Shown one piece after another: positions 52,088 to 61,745 of a stretch of DNA of 64,000 nucleotides. The notes beneath the pieces were generated by a model, which did no database searches, had not been told where the DNA came from, and worked only from the letters and a program-made list of their open reading frames with translations. Position numbers and translations under genes: made by a program. This stretch comes from Candidatus Acidiferrum typicum (GTDB lineage: Bacteria > Acidobacteriota > Terriglobia > Acidiferrales > UBA7541): contig DLMH01000093.1 of assembly GCA_002478115.1 (NCBI GenBank), positions 368 through 64,367 on the forward strand, read 5' to 3'. Position 1 is the stretch's first letter. The number at the start of each line of letters is the position of its first letter.

Positions 52088-54757
52088 GTGGCGGATACTC
52101 CCTCAATTGTGGGTCGCACCGTCTCCCACTACACCGTCCTCGAAAAACTTGGCGGGGGTGGCATGGGCGTGGTCTACAAGGCCGAGGACGCTCGCCTTCG
52201 TCGCTTCGTCGCGCTGAAATTCTTGCCACCGGAAGTTGCCAGCGACGCGCAGGCACTGGCCCGTTTTCAGCGCGAAGCGCAGGCCGCATCCGCATTGAAT
52301 CATCCCAACATTTGCACGATTTACGACATTGGCGAACAGGATGGGCAGGCGTTCATCGCCATGGAGTCTCTGGATGGGACAACGCTGAAGCATCTCATCG
52401 CCGGGAAGCCGCTCGAGACGGAAGTTCTTCTCACACTCGCGATTGAGATTGCCGACGCACTGGACGCCGCTCACGCCGAAGGCATCATTCACCGCGACAT
52501 CAAGCCCGCCAATATTTTCGTGACCAAGCGGGGACACGCCAAAGTTCTTGACTTCGGGTTGGCGAAGCTGTCGCTCACGGGAGATCGCGCGGCCGACACC
52601 ACGACGGGTTCGGACAAAGTGACCGGGGGCACGACGTCGGAGCATCTGACCGGTGCAGGCTCTACACTGGGCACGATCGCTTACATGTCGCCGGAGCAGG
52701 TGAAGGCCAAGGAACTCGACGCACGAACCGATTTGTTCTCGTTCGGAGTTGTCTTATACGAAATGGCGACAGGCGTGACGCCATTTCGTGCGGAGAGTAC
52801 CGGACTGATCTTCGACGCGATCCTGAACCGCGATCCACTGCCCCCCGGACAACTGAATCCTGACATGCCCGCCGAGCTGGGACGGATTATCCACCGAGCG
52901 CTGGAGAAAGATCCGGGTCTCCGTTACCAGACCGCCGCGGAACTTCGCGACGACCTGAAACGCTTGAAACGCGAGTTGGATTCCGGCCGCTCCGTGGGAA
53001 CCTCTGCTCTACCGGGTGCGCTCGAAGAAGTTCGCGGAACCCACGCACATCGTCGATGGCACACATGGGCCGTCGTTGTCGGCAGCGCTCTCATCGCCAT
53101 CGTGGGATTTCTCGCGTATGTTCTAACGCGCCCGGTGGCACCGCCCCGGGTGCTGCGCACTGTCCAACTCACGAACACGAATCGGCCGAAATCAGGCGTT
53201 GTCACGGACGGCTCGCGGCTCTACTTCATCGAGGGCCAATCCGGCCTTTCCCAAACCTCCGTGAATGGCGGCGAGACATTTCCCATACCGACCTCCCTGG
53301 AGGACACTGGCTTTTCTAACGTTTTCGATATCTCGCCAGACGGTTCTTTGCTTTTGATGAATTCAGCCCGAGGGACGTCTCTCGACGGCCCTCTTTGGAG
53401 CGTCCCTGTGCTTGGTGGCTCGCCTCGTCGGTTGGGCAGCCTCGAGGGCCACGCTGGCGCGTGGTCGCCGGACGGGAAGAGGATTGTCTACTGCAAAGGG
53501 AACGAGATATTCCTGGCGACGAGTGATGGCAGCGAACCACGCCGGCTCTTGCTAACGGCTGGAACCGCTAACGATATCCGCTGGTCGCCCGACGGCTCCA
53601 TTCTGCGTTTTACTCTGAGCGATCCCAAAACCAATAACCGCTCCATCTGGCAAGTTTCCGCGGACGGTGGCAATCTCCGCCCCCTGCTTCCGGGCTGGAA
53701 CAGCACACCCAACGAATGCTGTGGCAAGTGGACGCCGGGCGGAAGGTATTTCGTCTTCCAGGCCGTACGCGACGGGACGGCAAACCTTTGGGCCCTGAAC
53801 GAACGTGGTGGCCTTTTCCGCGCAACCCGCCAGGAGCCAGTTCAGTTGACGACTGGGCCAATGAATGTAGGTAGTCCCGTCCCGAGCCGCGATGGCAAGA
53901 GACTCTTCGTCCAAGGCTGGCAGCCCCGCGGGGAATTGGTGCGCTACGACGCCAAATCAGGACAATTCGCTCCTTACCTTTCGGGAATTTCGGCCATGGG
54001 ACTCGACTTCTCTCGTGATGGAGAGTGGGTCGCCTACAATGATGGCTCCGATGGCACCATGTGGCGAAGTAAGGTGGACGGAACCCAAAAGCTGCAACTT
54101 GTTTTCCCGCCTATGCAGGCCTACCTGCCTCGGTGGTCCCCGGACGGCAAACACCTCGCCTTTTTTGGTCATCCTCCCGGCGAACCCTGGCAAATCTTTG
54201 TGGTTCCCGCCGAGGGAGGCTCTCCCGAACTGATCTATCGAAGTGCAACCAATTCGGCGGACCCCAACTGGTCGCCAGACGGCAAAGCGCTGGTTTTCGG
54301 AGAGAATTCACTCAACAATCAGGGATCAGCGGTCTACGTGCTCGATCTGAAGACGCGGAAAGCCTCGAAGCTGGCAGGGTCCGACGGACTTTATTCTCCC
54401 CGCTGGTCCCCTGACGGACGCTACATCGCGGCCATTACGCTGGATTCTCTTAAGATCATGCTTTTTGATTTCACCACTCAAAAATGGACTGAGCTCGCCA
54501 ATATCTTCGTGGCTTATCCGACTTGGTCCCGAGACGGGCGCTATTTGTATTTTGATGGAATTCTCGACAACCAGGAGGGCTATTTCCGCGTGCAAATCAG
54601 CGACCGCAAACTGGAGCGCCTCTTCAGCCTGAAAGGGTTTCAGGCGGCCGGAGGAGCCTTCGGAAACTGGAGCGGACTCGCCCCGGACGAAACTCCGCTG
54701 CTTGTCCGCGACGCCAGCATCCAGGAGATTTATGCTCTCGATTGGGAGACGCCTTAA
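52088..54757 (+). CDS. Serine/threonine protein kinase with TolB/PD40 propeller
   Basis: This 889-residue protein has a Hanks-type kinase domain (about 15-290) with the G-loop GGGGMGVV at 22-29, K44, HRDIKPAN at 135-142 and DFGLAKL, then a transmembrane helix near 322-345. The extracytoplasmic part (about 350-889) is built of WD40-like PD40 repeats (SPDGK/SPDGR motifs), a TolB-type beta-propeller. This architecture is especially numerous in Acidobacteriota. The propeller is probably a ligand- or partner-sensing module; targets are unknown. The start is GTG 52088. It is divergent from the TldD-like gene. Confidence 0.92.
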   Translation: MADTPSIVGRTVSHYTVLEKLGGGGMGVVYKAEDARLRRFVALKFLPPEVASDAQALARFQREAQAASALNHPNICTIYDIGEQDGQAFIAMESLDGTTLKHLIAGKPLETEVLLTLAIEIADALDAAHAEGIIHRDIKPANIFVTKRGHAKVLDFGLAKLSLTGDRAADTTTGSDKVTGGTTSEHLTGAGSTLGTIAYMSPEQVKAKELDARTDLFSFGVVLYEMATGVTPFRAESTGLIFDAILNRDPLPPGQLNPDMPAELGRIIHRALEKDPGLRYQTAAELRDDLKRLKRELDSGRSVGTSALPGALEEVRGTHAHRRWHTWAVVVGSALIAIVGFLAYVLTRPVAPPRVLRTVQLTNTNRPKSGVVTDGSRLYFIEGQSGLSQTSVNGGETFPIPTSLEDTGFSNVFDISPDGSLLLMNSARGTSLDGPLWSVPVLGGSPRRLGSLEGHAGAWSPDGKRIVYCKGNEIFLATSDGSEPRRLLLTAGTANDIRWSPDGSILRFTLSDPKTNNRSIWQVSADGGNLRPLLPGWNSTPNECCGKWTPGGRYFVFQAVRDGTANLWALNERGGLFRATRQEPVQLTTGPMNVGSPVPSRDGKRLFVQGWQPRGELVRYDAKSGQFAPYLSGISAMGLDFSRDGEWVAYNDGSDGTMWRSKVDGTQKLQLVFPPMQAYLPRWSPDGKHLAFFGHPPGEPWQIFVVPAEGGSPELIYRSATNSADPNWSPDGKALVFGENSLNNQGSAVYVLDLKTRKASKLAGSDGLYSPRWSPDGRYIAAITLDSLKIMLFDFTTQKWTELANIFVAYPTWSRDGRYLYFDGILDNQEGYFRVQISDRKLERLFSLKGFQAAGGAFGNWSGLAPDETPLLVRDASIQEIYALDWETP

Positions 54758-54879
54758 TCTCCCTTGCGTGCCATAATCCCGCTAAGATTCCTGGAAAGCG
54801 CTCCGAAACATCATCCGTTTTCTAATCTCGCCAGACGCGCTCGACAGCCGGAAAGAGCGCCTTGGCAGATTGCCACACG

Positions 54880-57111
54880 CTAGAGATTCCTGCGCCAGAA
54901 CTCGCGTATGGTGCGGAACAGATGGATGGTGGCGGGCGGATCAGAGATGCCGTGTTTGCGCATGGGATAGATCATCACTTCATAGAGAATATTTTTCGCG
55001 ATGAGCTCGTTGAGAAAGGCTTGCTCATTCTGTGGATGTACGTTGTCGTCGTAGGTGCCGAAAGCAACCATCAGGTGCCCGGCGAGATCGCCGGCATGTT
55101 TGACCAACGACGTGCGGTCATAAGCCTCGGCATTCTGGGAAGGAAGCCCCATCAGGGATTCGGCCCATTTGGAATCGTAGTAGTGCCAATCGGTCACCGG
55201 CGCGACAGAGATGCCCGCCTTGAATTCCTTGGAACGCGTCATCAGATTGAGGGTCATGGTGCCGCCGCCGCTCCAGCCCCAAACTCCGAAGCGTGAAGCA
55301 TCCACCCAGGGCTGAGATTTGAACCAACGAACCCCGGCGAGGAGGTCGTCGCTTTCCGAGGCGGCGGGGTTGGCAGCGATGGTGTTCTCGAGTTTCTTGC
55401 TGATGCCGGTGGCGGCGCGATTGTCGATATAGATGACGACAAAACCATCCTGGAGAAGGATCTGGTTGAAGAGGCCCATGTCGCCGCTCCATTCGTTCAC
55501 GACATTGGGAGCTGAAGGACCGCCGTAGACATACAGGATCACCGGGTATTTGCGGGCAGGGTCAAAATTCCTTGGTTTCCAGATTTCCGCGGGCATGGGA
55601 AAACCATCGGCGGCGGGAACGGTGAGAAATTCGGAGTACTGGATTCCTTCGGGAAGAAGCTCGGGGCGAGGTGCCGCGAGAGTTTGCAAGAGCTTGCCCT
55701 CCGAGGCATGAAGCTGCAGAGAAGGCAGGGTGCGGCTGTTGGAGAAACTGTCGATATAGAATTTCGCGTTGGGGGACATCGAAATGGCATGGGCGCCGGA
55801 CTCGGCAGAGACGCGCGTAAGGCCGGAGCCGTCGCTTTTCACGCGGTAGAGGTTGCGTTCGATGGAAGAATCCTTGAGCGCGGTGAAGTAGATCCAATCA
55901 TTTTCGGAATCGATTCCGGCAACCGCCTGGCGGACCCAGTAAACGCCGCCCGAGGAGGCCATGGCCCAGTTGCCGTTGGTGATTTGGTTGACGAGCGCGC
56001 CGTCCATGGTGAAGCGATACAGATGCATGAAACCGTCGCGCTCGGAAGCCCATAGGAAGTAGCGGCCGCCAGGAAGGAAGTGGAGGTCGTCGGAAACGTT
56101 CACCCAGGCGGGATCGGTTTCCGTAAGGATGTGCTTGCGCTCGCCTGTCTTGACATTGATGAAGTCCAGGCGATTTTCTTTCTGTGAGCGGGGCATCGTT
56201 TGAATGCTCAGTCGCTCGGAATCCGGCAGCCACTTTACGCGTAAAATCCACTCGAAGGTTTCTCCACCAAGATTGATCCAGCGGGTCTGTGGATTGAAGA
56301 CATCGATGACGCCGACGCGGACATGAGGATTTTTTTCGCCGGGTTTCGGATAACGCTGATGAATGATGCGTTCGTCGACAGGCTGAAAATCGACAAAGGT
56401 ACTATCGGCAACTTCGGTCTCGTCCGTCTGTAGAAAGGCGATGGAACGGGAGTCGGGCGACCACCAGTAGCCGATATCGCGGCGGCCGAAAATTTCTTCC
56501 CAGTAGACCCAGGTAAGGATGCCGTTCAGAAGCGTTTCCGAGCCGTCGGAGGTGAGACGCGTCTCCTTTTTCGCGGCGATGTCGTAGACATACAGGTCAT
56601 TGGCACGCACGAAGGAAAGGGTTCGCCCGTCGGGAGAGAATTGGCCGTCTTTTTCCTCCGCGGGGGTGTTGGTGACGCGCGTGAAGGTGGAAGAGGAAAG
56701 ATCCAGCAGAAAAATGTCGCCAAGAAAGATGTACAGGGCCTGCCGGCCATTGGCGTCAAACGAGTCCGGCCAGGGAAGTGCTTGCTTGATTTCCGTGGAA
56801 GGATCCACGGACTTGAGGGAAGCGACCGCTTTGGCCATGTCGAGAGCCGGGTGACGTTCGCGAGTGATGGGATCGAGCCGCTCAAATGTGCGCTGCGCTT
56901 CGGGTTGGCGGGTGTCGTAAAGTATGGCGGAATTGTCGGCCAGCCATTTGAAGTCCGGGACTTCCGCGACACTGGAGCCTTCTTTGCCAAAGATCCATTC
57001 CACGGTGAGCGGAGGCCTTTGCACCTGAGCCATCGCAGAGAAGGCTGCAGAGAAGAGCACAACCAGGGACGTGAGAAAAAGAGTAGCTGCACGGAAGTGC
57101 TTGGAAGACAT
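54880..57111 (-). CDS. Secreted S9-family prolyl oligopeptidase (dipeptidyl-peptidase IV type)
   Basis: This exported peptidase of about 743 residues has a signal peptide (LTSLVVLFSAAFSAMAQ). The N-terminal DPP-IV propeller domain (about 50-480) is followed by an alpha/beta-hydrolase domain with catalytic S614 (GWSGGG; the family usually has GWSYGG), D688 (GTYDDNVHP) and H720 (RKHGIS). Family members cleave X-Pro or X-Ala dipeptides from peptide N-termini. I start at ATG 57111, where the signal peptide begins and AGGAG lies upstream; the frame is open for another 61 codons without similarity. It is transcribed toward the kinase gene (convergent). Confidence 0.92.
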   Translation of the reverse strand: MSSKHFRAATLFLTSLVVLFSAAFSAMAQVQRPPLTVEWIFGKEGSSVAEVPDFKWLADNSAILYDTRQPEAQRTFERLDPITRERHPALDMAKAVASLKSVDPSTEIKQALPWPDSFDANGRQALYIFLGDIFLLDLSSSTFTRVTNTPAEEKDGQFSPDGRTLSFVRANDLYVYDIAAKKETRLTSDGSETLLNGILTWVYWEEIFGRRDIGYWWSPDSRSIAFLQTDETEVADSTFVDFQPVDERIIHQRYPKPGEKNPHVRVGVIDVFNPQTRWINLGGETFEWILRVKWLPDSERLSIQTMPRSQKENRLDFINVKTGERKHILTETDPAWVNVSDDLHFLPGGRYFLWASERDGFMHLYRFTMDGALVNQITNGNWAMASSGGVYWVRQAVAGIDSENDWIYFTALKDSSIERNLYRVKSDGSGLTRVSAESGAHAISMSPNAKFYIDSFSNSRTLPSLQLHASEGKLLQTLAAPRPELLPEGIQYSEFLTVPAADGFPMPAEIWKPRNFDPARKYPVILYVYGGPSAPNVVNEWSGDMGLFNQILLQDGFVVIYIDNRAATGISKKLENTIAANPAASESDDLLAGVRWFKSQPWVDASRFGVWGWSGGGTMTLNLMTRSKEFKAGISVAPVTDWHYYDSKWAESLMGLPSQNAEAYDRTSLVKHAGDLAGHLMVAFGTYDDNVHPQNEQAFLNELIAKNILYEVMIYPMRKHGISDPPATIHLFRTIREFWRRNL

Positions 57112-57380
57112 CAGGTTTTCTGCTCCTGGCCAGAGAAAGTACATGTGGATGCCCGGCTTCTGATAATAGACGACCCCTTTGACCGTAGCAAAGCTATCAA
57201 ACCTGTAGTATCCCCAACCACAAGAAGTGAATCTCCGTCCGAAAACTGTACCCATCCCATTGTCCATTGTCCTTTCTCTTGCAACGTCCTGCACTTCGGA
57301 CCAGTAGGCTGCGCTGTTGCTTTGGAATAGGCTTTGTGGGCTTGCGGGGTGTCGTCACTGGGGAATGAAGCGAGGTCGCC

Positions 57381-58001
57381 GTGTATTGCGCGCATTGCGG
57401 ATTAAAGATTTTTCCCGAGCGGCCCGTATGCACTCGCTGTGGCCGAGCGCCGTTGCACGAGTGGATTCAACTGTTCAGTCTGGCCGTACTTCTCCTGGCG
57501 ACGATTGGCAATTCTGTCGCCAGCTTGTTTCTGCTGCCGAAATTGTCTGCCATTCACCCGTCGGTTCTTTTTTTTCGCGGCTGGCTGTGGGCCGACCGGG
57601 AGAGCTCGCTGTACGGGTGGATGCCGCTGGCCGCCGCTCTGCTGTTTTGGGAATTTTTTGTCTGGCGCAAGATTCGCAAGGCGAAACCCGTAACCAAGAT
57701 AAAGGGGTGGGTCAGCCGCAAGATTCTCGCGTTTGTGCTTGCGGCAGGTTTTGCGCCGATCCTTCCCTGGTGGCTCCCCGCCAATCAGCCGTCGGACAAG
57801 ACGCTTGCCGCGCTCTCGCAGTACCCCGGCTTGCCATGTGCAATTTCCTGGGGCGGTGTGCTCATCGTGGCAGTAGTTCTCTGTGTCAAGGCCGAGACCC
57901 GCGACTGCCTCCTTGGCAAAGGGAAAGTCCTCGCCCTCGTAAGCCTGGGTGCGCTTGCGTTGTTTCTTACGCTGACACTGTTTGGGTGGTCGCTGAGCTG
58001 A
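57381..58001 (+). CDS. Zinc-ribbon membrane protein of unknown function
   Basis: This 206-residue protein starts with GTG 57381. The N-terminus is a short zinc ribbon (MYCAHCG...VCTRCGRAP, two C-x-x-C pairs), followed by about four or five transmembrane helices and no large soluble domain. The first ribbon resembles that of the membrane kinase at 35711-38512, but no kinase domain follows. I cannot assign a function. It ends 69 bp before the convergent RsbU-like phosphatase gene. Confidence 0.6.
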   Translation: MYCAHCGLKIFPERPVCTRCGRAPLHEWIQLFSLAVLLLATIGNSVASLFLLPKLSAIHPSVLFFRGWLWADRESSLYGWMPLAAALLFWEFFVWRKIRKAKPVTKIKGWVSRKILAFVLAAGFAPILPWWLPANQPSDKTLAALSQYPGLPCAISWGGVLIVAVVLCVKAETRDCLLGKGKVLALVSLGALALFLTLTLFGWSLS

Positions 58002-58070
58002 GCGAGAGCAAGAAAACCGTTCTTACTAAAGAAGCTCATGAGGGTCAGATGAAAAGAGCGACGCGCTTGC

Positions 58071-58877
58071 TCATTGAGCAATGGGGCGCGTGCCTCCGCC
58101 TGCCGTGGAGGGAGCGTAATGGAGCACTGCGGCGGTCATATCATCCCACTGGCCGCAGTACTTGGAGAATTCCTGGATCGCGGAGAAGACGTGGTTCAAT
58201 AATTCAATCGGGGCTTCGCCCGCATGTCTGCGGCAGACATCCCTGAGCCCCTCCAGTTCAAATTCCTGCCCGTGGACATTCCGCGCGTCGGTCAGTCCAT
58301 CGGTACAAAACAGTATGGAATCGTCCGGCTCGAGGTCCAGCGTGAATTCATCGTAAACTACGCCGCTGAAGAAGCCTGGGGGAATGCCCGCGAGTTGCAG
58401 GACGCGGCATTCTCCACCCCGAATGAGCAGCGGGCCGGGCATGCCGGCGCTCACAATCCGCATCTGCGCGCGAAACGTGTCAAAAATGGCGTACTGAATC
58501 GCGCTGTGGCGTCCCGGGATGCCCCGGAGGAGTAGCCTCTCGTTCAGGACGGAGAGGACCCGGGCGGGGGGCTGGCCGGTCTTGTGGACGCCGCGCAGCG
58601 TTCCAACCGCCAGCGCGGCATACAGCGCCGCCGGAAGTCCTTTCCCGGATACGTCGCCAAGGTACAGGCCGATCATGCCGTCGGGAAGGAGGAAGTAGTC
58701 CAGGAAATCGCCGCCTACCTCCGCGGCAGGCTGGAACTCATGCGAAATCGTCACGCAATCAGTGCGTAGGGGCTGCCCAGGCAGCATGACACCCTGGATG
58801 GCACGCGCTTCCTCAAGTTCCTGCTCGCGCAACTTCTCTATCGAATGAAGTTCGGCCGGTTGACTGAGAACAGACAT
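58071..58877 (-). CDS. Soluble PP2C/SpoIIE-type serine phosphatase (RsbU-like)
   Basis: This 268-residue cytosolic protein has an N-terminal coiled stretch (LREQELEEARAIQGVML) and a SpoIIE phosphatase domain with VGGDFLDYF, LGDVSGKGLPAALYAAL, CTDGLTDARN and WDDMTAAVLHY carrying the metal ligands. It should dephosphorylate a STAS-domain protein or act on other serine phosphoproteins. No partner-switch genes are close by. The start is ATG 58877, with GGAGGGGAG nearby. It differs from the membrane version at 29782-30915 in lacking transmembrane segments. Confidence 0.88.
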   Translation of the reverse strand: MSVLSQPAELHSIEKLREQELEEARAIQGVMLPGQPLRTDCVTISHEFQPAAEVGGDFLDYFLLPDGMIGLYLGDVSGKGLPAALYAALAVGTLRGVHKTGQPPARVLSVLNERLLLRGIPGRHSAIQYAIFDTFRAQMRIVSAGMPGPLLIRGGECRVLQLAGIPPGFFSGVVYDEFTLDLEPDDSILFCTDGLTDARNVHGQEFELEGLRDVCRRHAGEAPIELLNHVFSAIQEFSKYCGQWDDMTAAVLHYAPSTAGGGTRPIAQ

Positions 58878-59040
58878 GGTTTTATCCGGAGGGGAGAATT
58901 CACCGGGAGAGGGGCGGCGTCAATTTGAGCCTAGCACAGGGCGGGTGTGGCCCGGCCGAAATCTCCTGGGGGTGTTACCAATTGCACGCGGGGAGATGGA
59001 AATGCTTGAACCGGGTGGACTGCGGGGAAACAATAGAACC

Positions 59041-59433
59041 ATGAAATCCCTAGCTGGACTCCTTGTTACCGCCGCCTTGGCGATCGGCATCTACTATCTT
59101 TATTTAAAGCAAATGCCTAGCAGCGATGCCGGCACCGCGCCCACCCAGGCCATCAGCCTCACCGGTGTGCGCAGCGACCTGCTGTCCATCGCGCAGGCAG
59201 AACGTGGGAACATCGCCCTGAACAACCGGTGTGCCTCGCTAGACGAAATGGCCACCGCAGGAACGATGAACATGGCCCGGCGCGAGCGCGACGGCTACAC
59301 CTATGAAGTAGAGTGTTCCGGGTCGGATTTCCGCGTTGTCGCCCGGCACGCGGCTCCCCCGCCCGCGGGTGTGGCGATACGCTATCCTACCCTGGCCATC
59401 GACTCCACGATGGAAATCCGGGAAATTCAGTAA
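59041..59433 (+). CDS. Hypothetical single-span protein, pseudopilin-like shape
   Basis: This 130-residue protein begins at ATG 59041 (GGGGAAACAAT upstream). It has an N-terminal hydrophobic helix, then a small soluble domain (SLTGVRSDLLSIAQAERGNIALNNRCASLDEM...ECSGSDFRVVARH). The layout and the sequence QAERGNIALNNRCASLDEL recall minor pilins or pseudopilin-like domains, but the prepilin peptidase motif (G-F-x-x-x-E) is missing. Two cysteines (NNRC and VEC) may form a disulphide. Function is unknown. Confidence 0.6.
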   Translation: MKSLAGLLVTAALAIGIYYLYLKQMPSSDAGTAPTQAISLTGVRSDLLSIAQAERGNIALNNRCASLDEMATAGTMNMARRERDGYTYEVECSGSDFRVVARHAAPPPAGVAIRYPTLAIDSTMEIREIQ

Positions 59434-59553
59434 GCTGGGGTTTCATCTTCCTAAACCTGCCCTTTTTCGCGGGAACAATTCCCCCTGCGCGTGCGTAACT
59501 TCAGGTGAGAGCGCAGCACGCGGAGATGCAGCGGTTGCGAGAAGGAGTGGACT

Positions 59554-59913
59554 ATGGATGGCAGTGTGATCGGCCTTGTAGCAGTGGTTTTGACCTGCGG
59601 TATTCCCCTGGCAGTGATCTATGCATTTTACCGGGTCCGTAAACTGCGGACCGAAGAGCGCTTGGCGGCGCTGGCTCGCGGTGCGGCGATTCCCATGGAG
59701 CCGGAACTATCCCAATATGCCAAGTCGCGTCGTGCCGGGATCTTGCTGGTCACCGGCGGCCTGGGATTCATGACCATGTTTGCGGTCATTGCCCGCGTTG
59801 TGGGCGAACCGGAAACCCTGGTTGCGGCGGCTTTCGGCATCCTGCCATTGGCCGTCGGAATCGGATACTTCCTGGATGCGGCGATGATCCGCCGCGACCT
59901 GAAAGCCTCCTGA
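59554..59913 (+). CDS. DUF6249-like small membrane protein
   Basis: This 119-residue protein has AAGGAG before ATG 59554 and three hydrophobic helices (about 5-27, 60-82, 88-108). The segment KLRTEERLAALARGAAIP between helices one and two is the feature I recognise from the DUF6249 family, often found with stress or envelope-sigma genes. No sigma factor is adjacent. The function is not known. Confidence 0.65.
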   Translation: MDGSVIGLVAVVLTCGIPLAVIYAFYRVRKLRTEERLAALARGAAIPMEPELSQYAKSRRAGILLVTGGLGFMTMFAVIARVVGEPETLVAAAFGILPLAVGIGYFLDAAMIRRDLKAS

Positions 59914-60037
59914 AGATTCTGCCGAGGAACCTTCCGCGCGGCGAGGTTCCCGCGACCCCGTGCCCGAGCGGCAAGCCGCGCCTTTTCTAACCCCGTCAGT
60001 ATCCCCTCCATACACAATGATTGTCATTCCGACCGGA

Positions 60038-60060
60038 GGGACGGCGGTTTCGGCCGTCCC
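60038..60060. repeat. Hairpin in a TCATTCCGA-type dispersed repeat
   Basis: GGGACGGC (60038-60045) and GCCGTCCC (60053-60060) form a perfect 8-bp stem around GGTTTCG. The surrounding text (TCATTCCGACCGGAGG before, GGAGTGGAGGAATCC after) has the form of short repeats I associate with Acidobacteriota intergenic regions; that association is from memory. It lies about 120 bp before the next gene. Confidence 0.45.
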
Positions 60061-60179
60061 GGAGTGGAGGAATCCCTCTTCGACGTCAGATTTCAGGCTC
60101 AGCCGATCACGGCCACACCCCTTTCCGTCGGCAACGCGTTGGAAGGGAGTGCCTTGTCCGTGTGTTAGAATCACTCGGC

Positions 60180-60959
60180 ATGCATCCCGCAATCCCTCAT
60201 CTGGTGGATCTCCAGCAGCTTGATCAGCGGATCGCCACGCTTCATGCGGAATTCGACGGCCTTCCCAAACGCTTTCGCGAAGCGGATGCCAAGCTGAATG
60301 GCGCGAAGTCTGCCGTGGCCTCGGCTAAGGAAGCTCACACGCACGCCCAGACGCAGCGGAAAAAACTCGAGCTGGATGTGGAGCAGTGGAAAGAGCGCGC
60401 GAAGAAATATCGCGGCCAGAGCAGTTCCGTCAAAACTAATGAGGCCTACAAGGCGTTGCAACAGGAAATCGCCAATGCGGAGCGCGAGGCGGCAAAACTC
60501 GAAGACCTGGTTCTGGAACAAATGATGGCTGCCGAAGACGTCGAGCACCGGGTGAAGCATGTGGAAGCGGATTTGAAAGAAGTGGAAAGCGCCGTTGGGG
60601 CTGAGAAGAAACAGATCGAAGTGCAATACAACGAAAAGAAAAAGAAGCTGGAAACAGCCACCACGCAGCGCGCACAAATCGCCGCAAAGGTGCCGGAAGA
60701 CTTGTTGGAATTGTACAGCCGGATCTCACGTAGACACCCGGGTGCGGTGATGGCAGAGGTTCGTGAGGACCAGTGCCGCAGCTGCGGCATGCGCGTGCTG
60801 CCGCACGTCGTTCAGGTTCTCCGAACGGAGACCAACGAAGAGGTTTTCCGCTGCGAAACCTGTGGCTGCGTTCTCTACACACTGGAACCCATTCCCCACG
60901 CGGCGCCGGCTGCGGACGCGGCTGCTGCGTCCGCTGACGAAACGACTCGCTCCGAATGA
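60180..60959 (+). CDS. Coiled-coil protein with C4 zinc ribbon (CdsZ/COG1579 family)
   Basis: This protein of about 259 residues has a long antiparallel coiled coil (about 25-170, rich in K/E/A) followed by a C-terminal zinc ribbon CRSCGM...CETCGC. This is the COG1579 family, members of which have been described as CdsZ; roles in transcription or RNA handling have been proposed. ATG 60180 is chosen because MHPAIPHLVDLQQLDQRI matches the family start; the frame is open from 60021 without similarity. Its stop overlaps the RNase H start as ATGA, so the two genes are translationally coupled, a recurring arrangement for this family. Confidence 0.85.
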   Translation: MHPAIPHLVDLQQLDQRIATLHAEFDGLPKRFREADAKLNGAKSAVASAKEAHTHAQTQRKKLELDVEQWKERAKKYRGQSSSVKTNEAYKALQQEIANAEREAAKLEDLVLEQMMAAEDVEHRVKHVEADLKEVESAVGAEKKQIEVQYNEKKKKLETATTQRAQIAAKVPEDLLELYSRISRRHPGAVMAEVREDQCRSCGMRVLPHVVQVLRTETNEEVFRCETCGCVLYTLEPIPHAAPAADAAAASADETTRSE

Positions 60960-61588
60960 GCAAGCGTCCCACACTGCCAAAAGGCGCCGGCTTGTTCGGC
61001 GATCATGAGCCGGAGCGCAAACCCACCCCTGCCTATCAAGCGAACATTGACGGCGGCTCCCGCGGAAATCCCGGCCCGGCGGCCTATGGCGTTGTCGTCC
61101 GGGACGCCCGGGGCGAAGTCGTGGCGCGCCTGAAGAAGTACATCGGACAGAACACCAACAATGTCGCGGAATATTACGGCTTGATTGCGGCGCTGGACTA
61201 CGCGGAAACGCACGGGATTCGCGCCCTGCGCATCGAAAGCGATTCCGAACTCCTGGTGAAACAGATGCGCGGGCAGTACAAAGTGAAGAGCGGCGACCTG
61301 CGGCCTCTGTTTGACCGCGCGCGAAAGATGGCGCAAAGCCTGGAATCCTTCCGCATTGATCACGTTTACCGCGAACAAAATCGCGAGGCCGACGCCCTCG
61401 TGAATCAGGCGCTGGATGAAACGTCGAAGTCCGCTGGCAGCGCAACCAACAACGCTGAAAATGCGCCGCCCAAGCCCGCCACGATCCGCTGCTTCGCCCG
61501 CTACAAGGATGGAGTGCTGCAACCACAAGAGCCGCTGGATCTGCCCGATGGCGCCCATGTGGAAATCATGCTGCGCTTGCGGAAGTAA
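60956..61588 (+). CDS. rnhA: Ribonuclease H (type 1) with DUF104-like C-terminal tail
   Basis: The 210-residue protein contains an RNase HI domain (about 26-155), which cleaves the RNA strand of RNA-DNA hybrids. Catalytic acids are D32 (NIDGGSRGNPG), E72 (NNVAEYYGL), D96 (IESDSELLV) and D146 (READALVN). After a low-complexity linker (about 158-172) a short C-terminal segment, ATIRCFARYKDGVLQPQEPL followed by DLPDGAHVEIML, resembles DUF104 (AF2212/PG0164-like), a small domain better known from toxin-antitoxin-type loci. The fusion looks genuine, with no frameshift. Overlap with the zinc-ribbon gene (ATGA, 60956-60959) indicates coupling. Confidence 0.88.
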   Translation: MSKRPTLPKGAGLFGDHEPERKPTPAYQANIDGGSRGNPGPAAYGVVVRDARGEVVARLKKYIGQNTNNVAEYYGLIAALDYAETHGIRALRIESDSELLVKQMRGQYKVKSGDLRPLFDRARKMAQSLESFRIDHVYREQNREADALVNQALDETSKSAGSATNNAENAPPKPATIRCFARYKDGVLQPQEPLDLPDGAHVEIMLRLRK

Positions 61589-61745
61589 GCGCGCAATGCT
61601 TGTGGGCGCTGGCAGCTTGCCCGCAGCCAAGTACTTCGACTATTTGGCAGTGGATCAGTTTCCGATCGCGCTACTAGGCAGGTACCTAGCCGCCCTTGCC
61701 AATTTCGCACTTGCGACTTGGGCCATGTTTCGATAAGTAAGGAAG

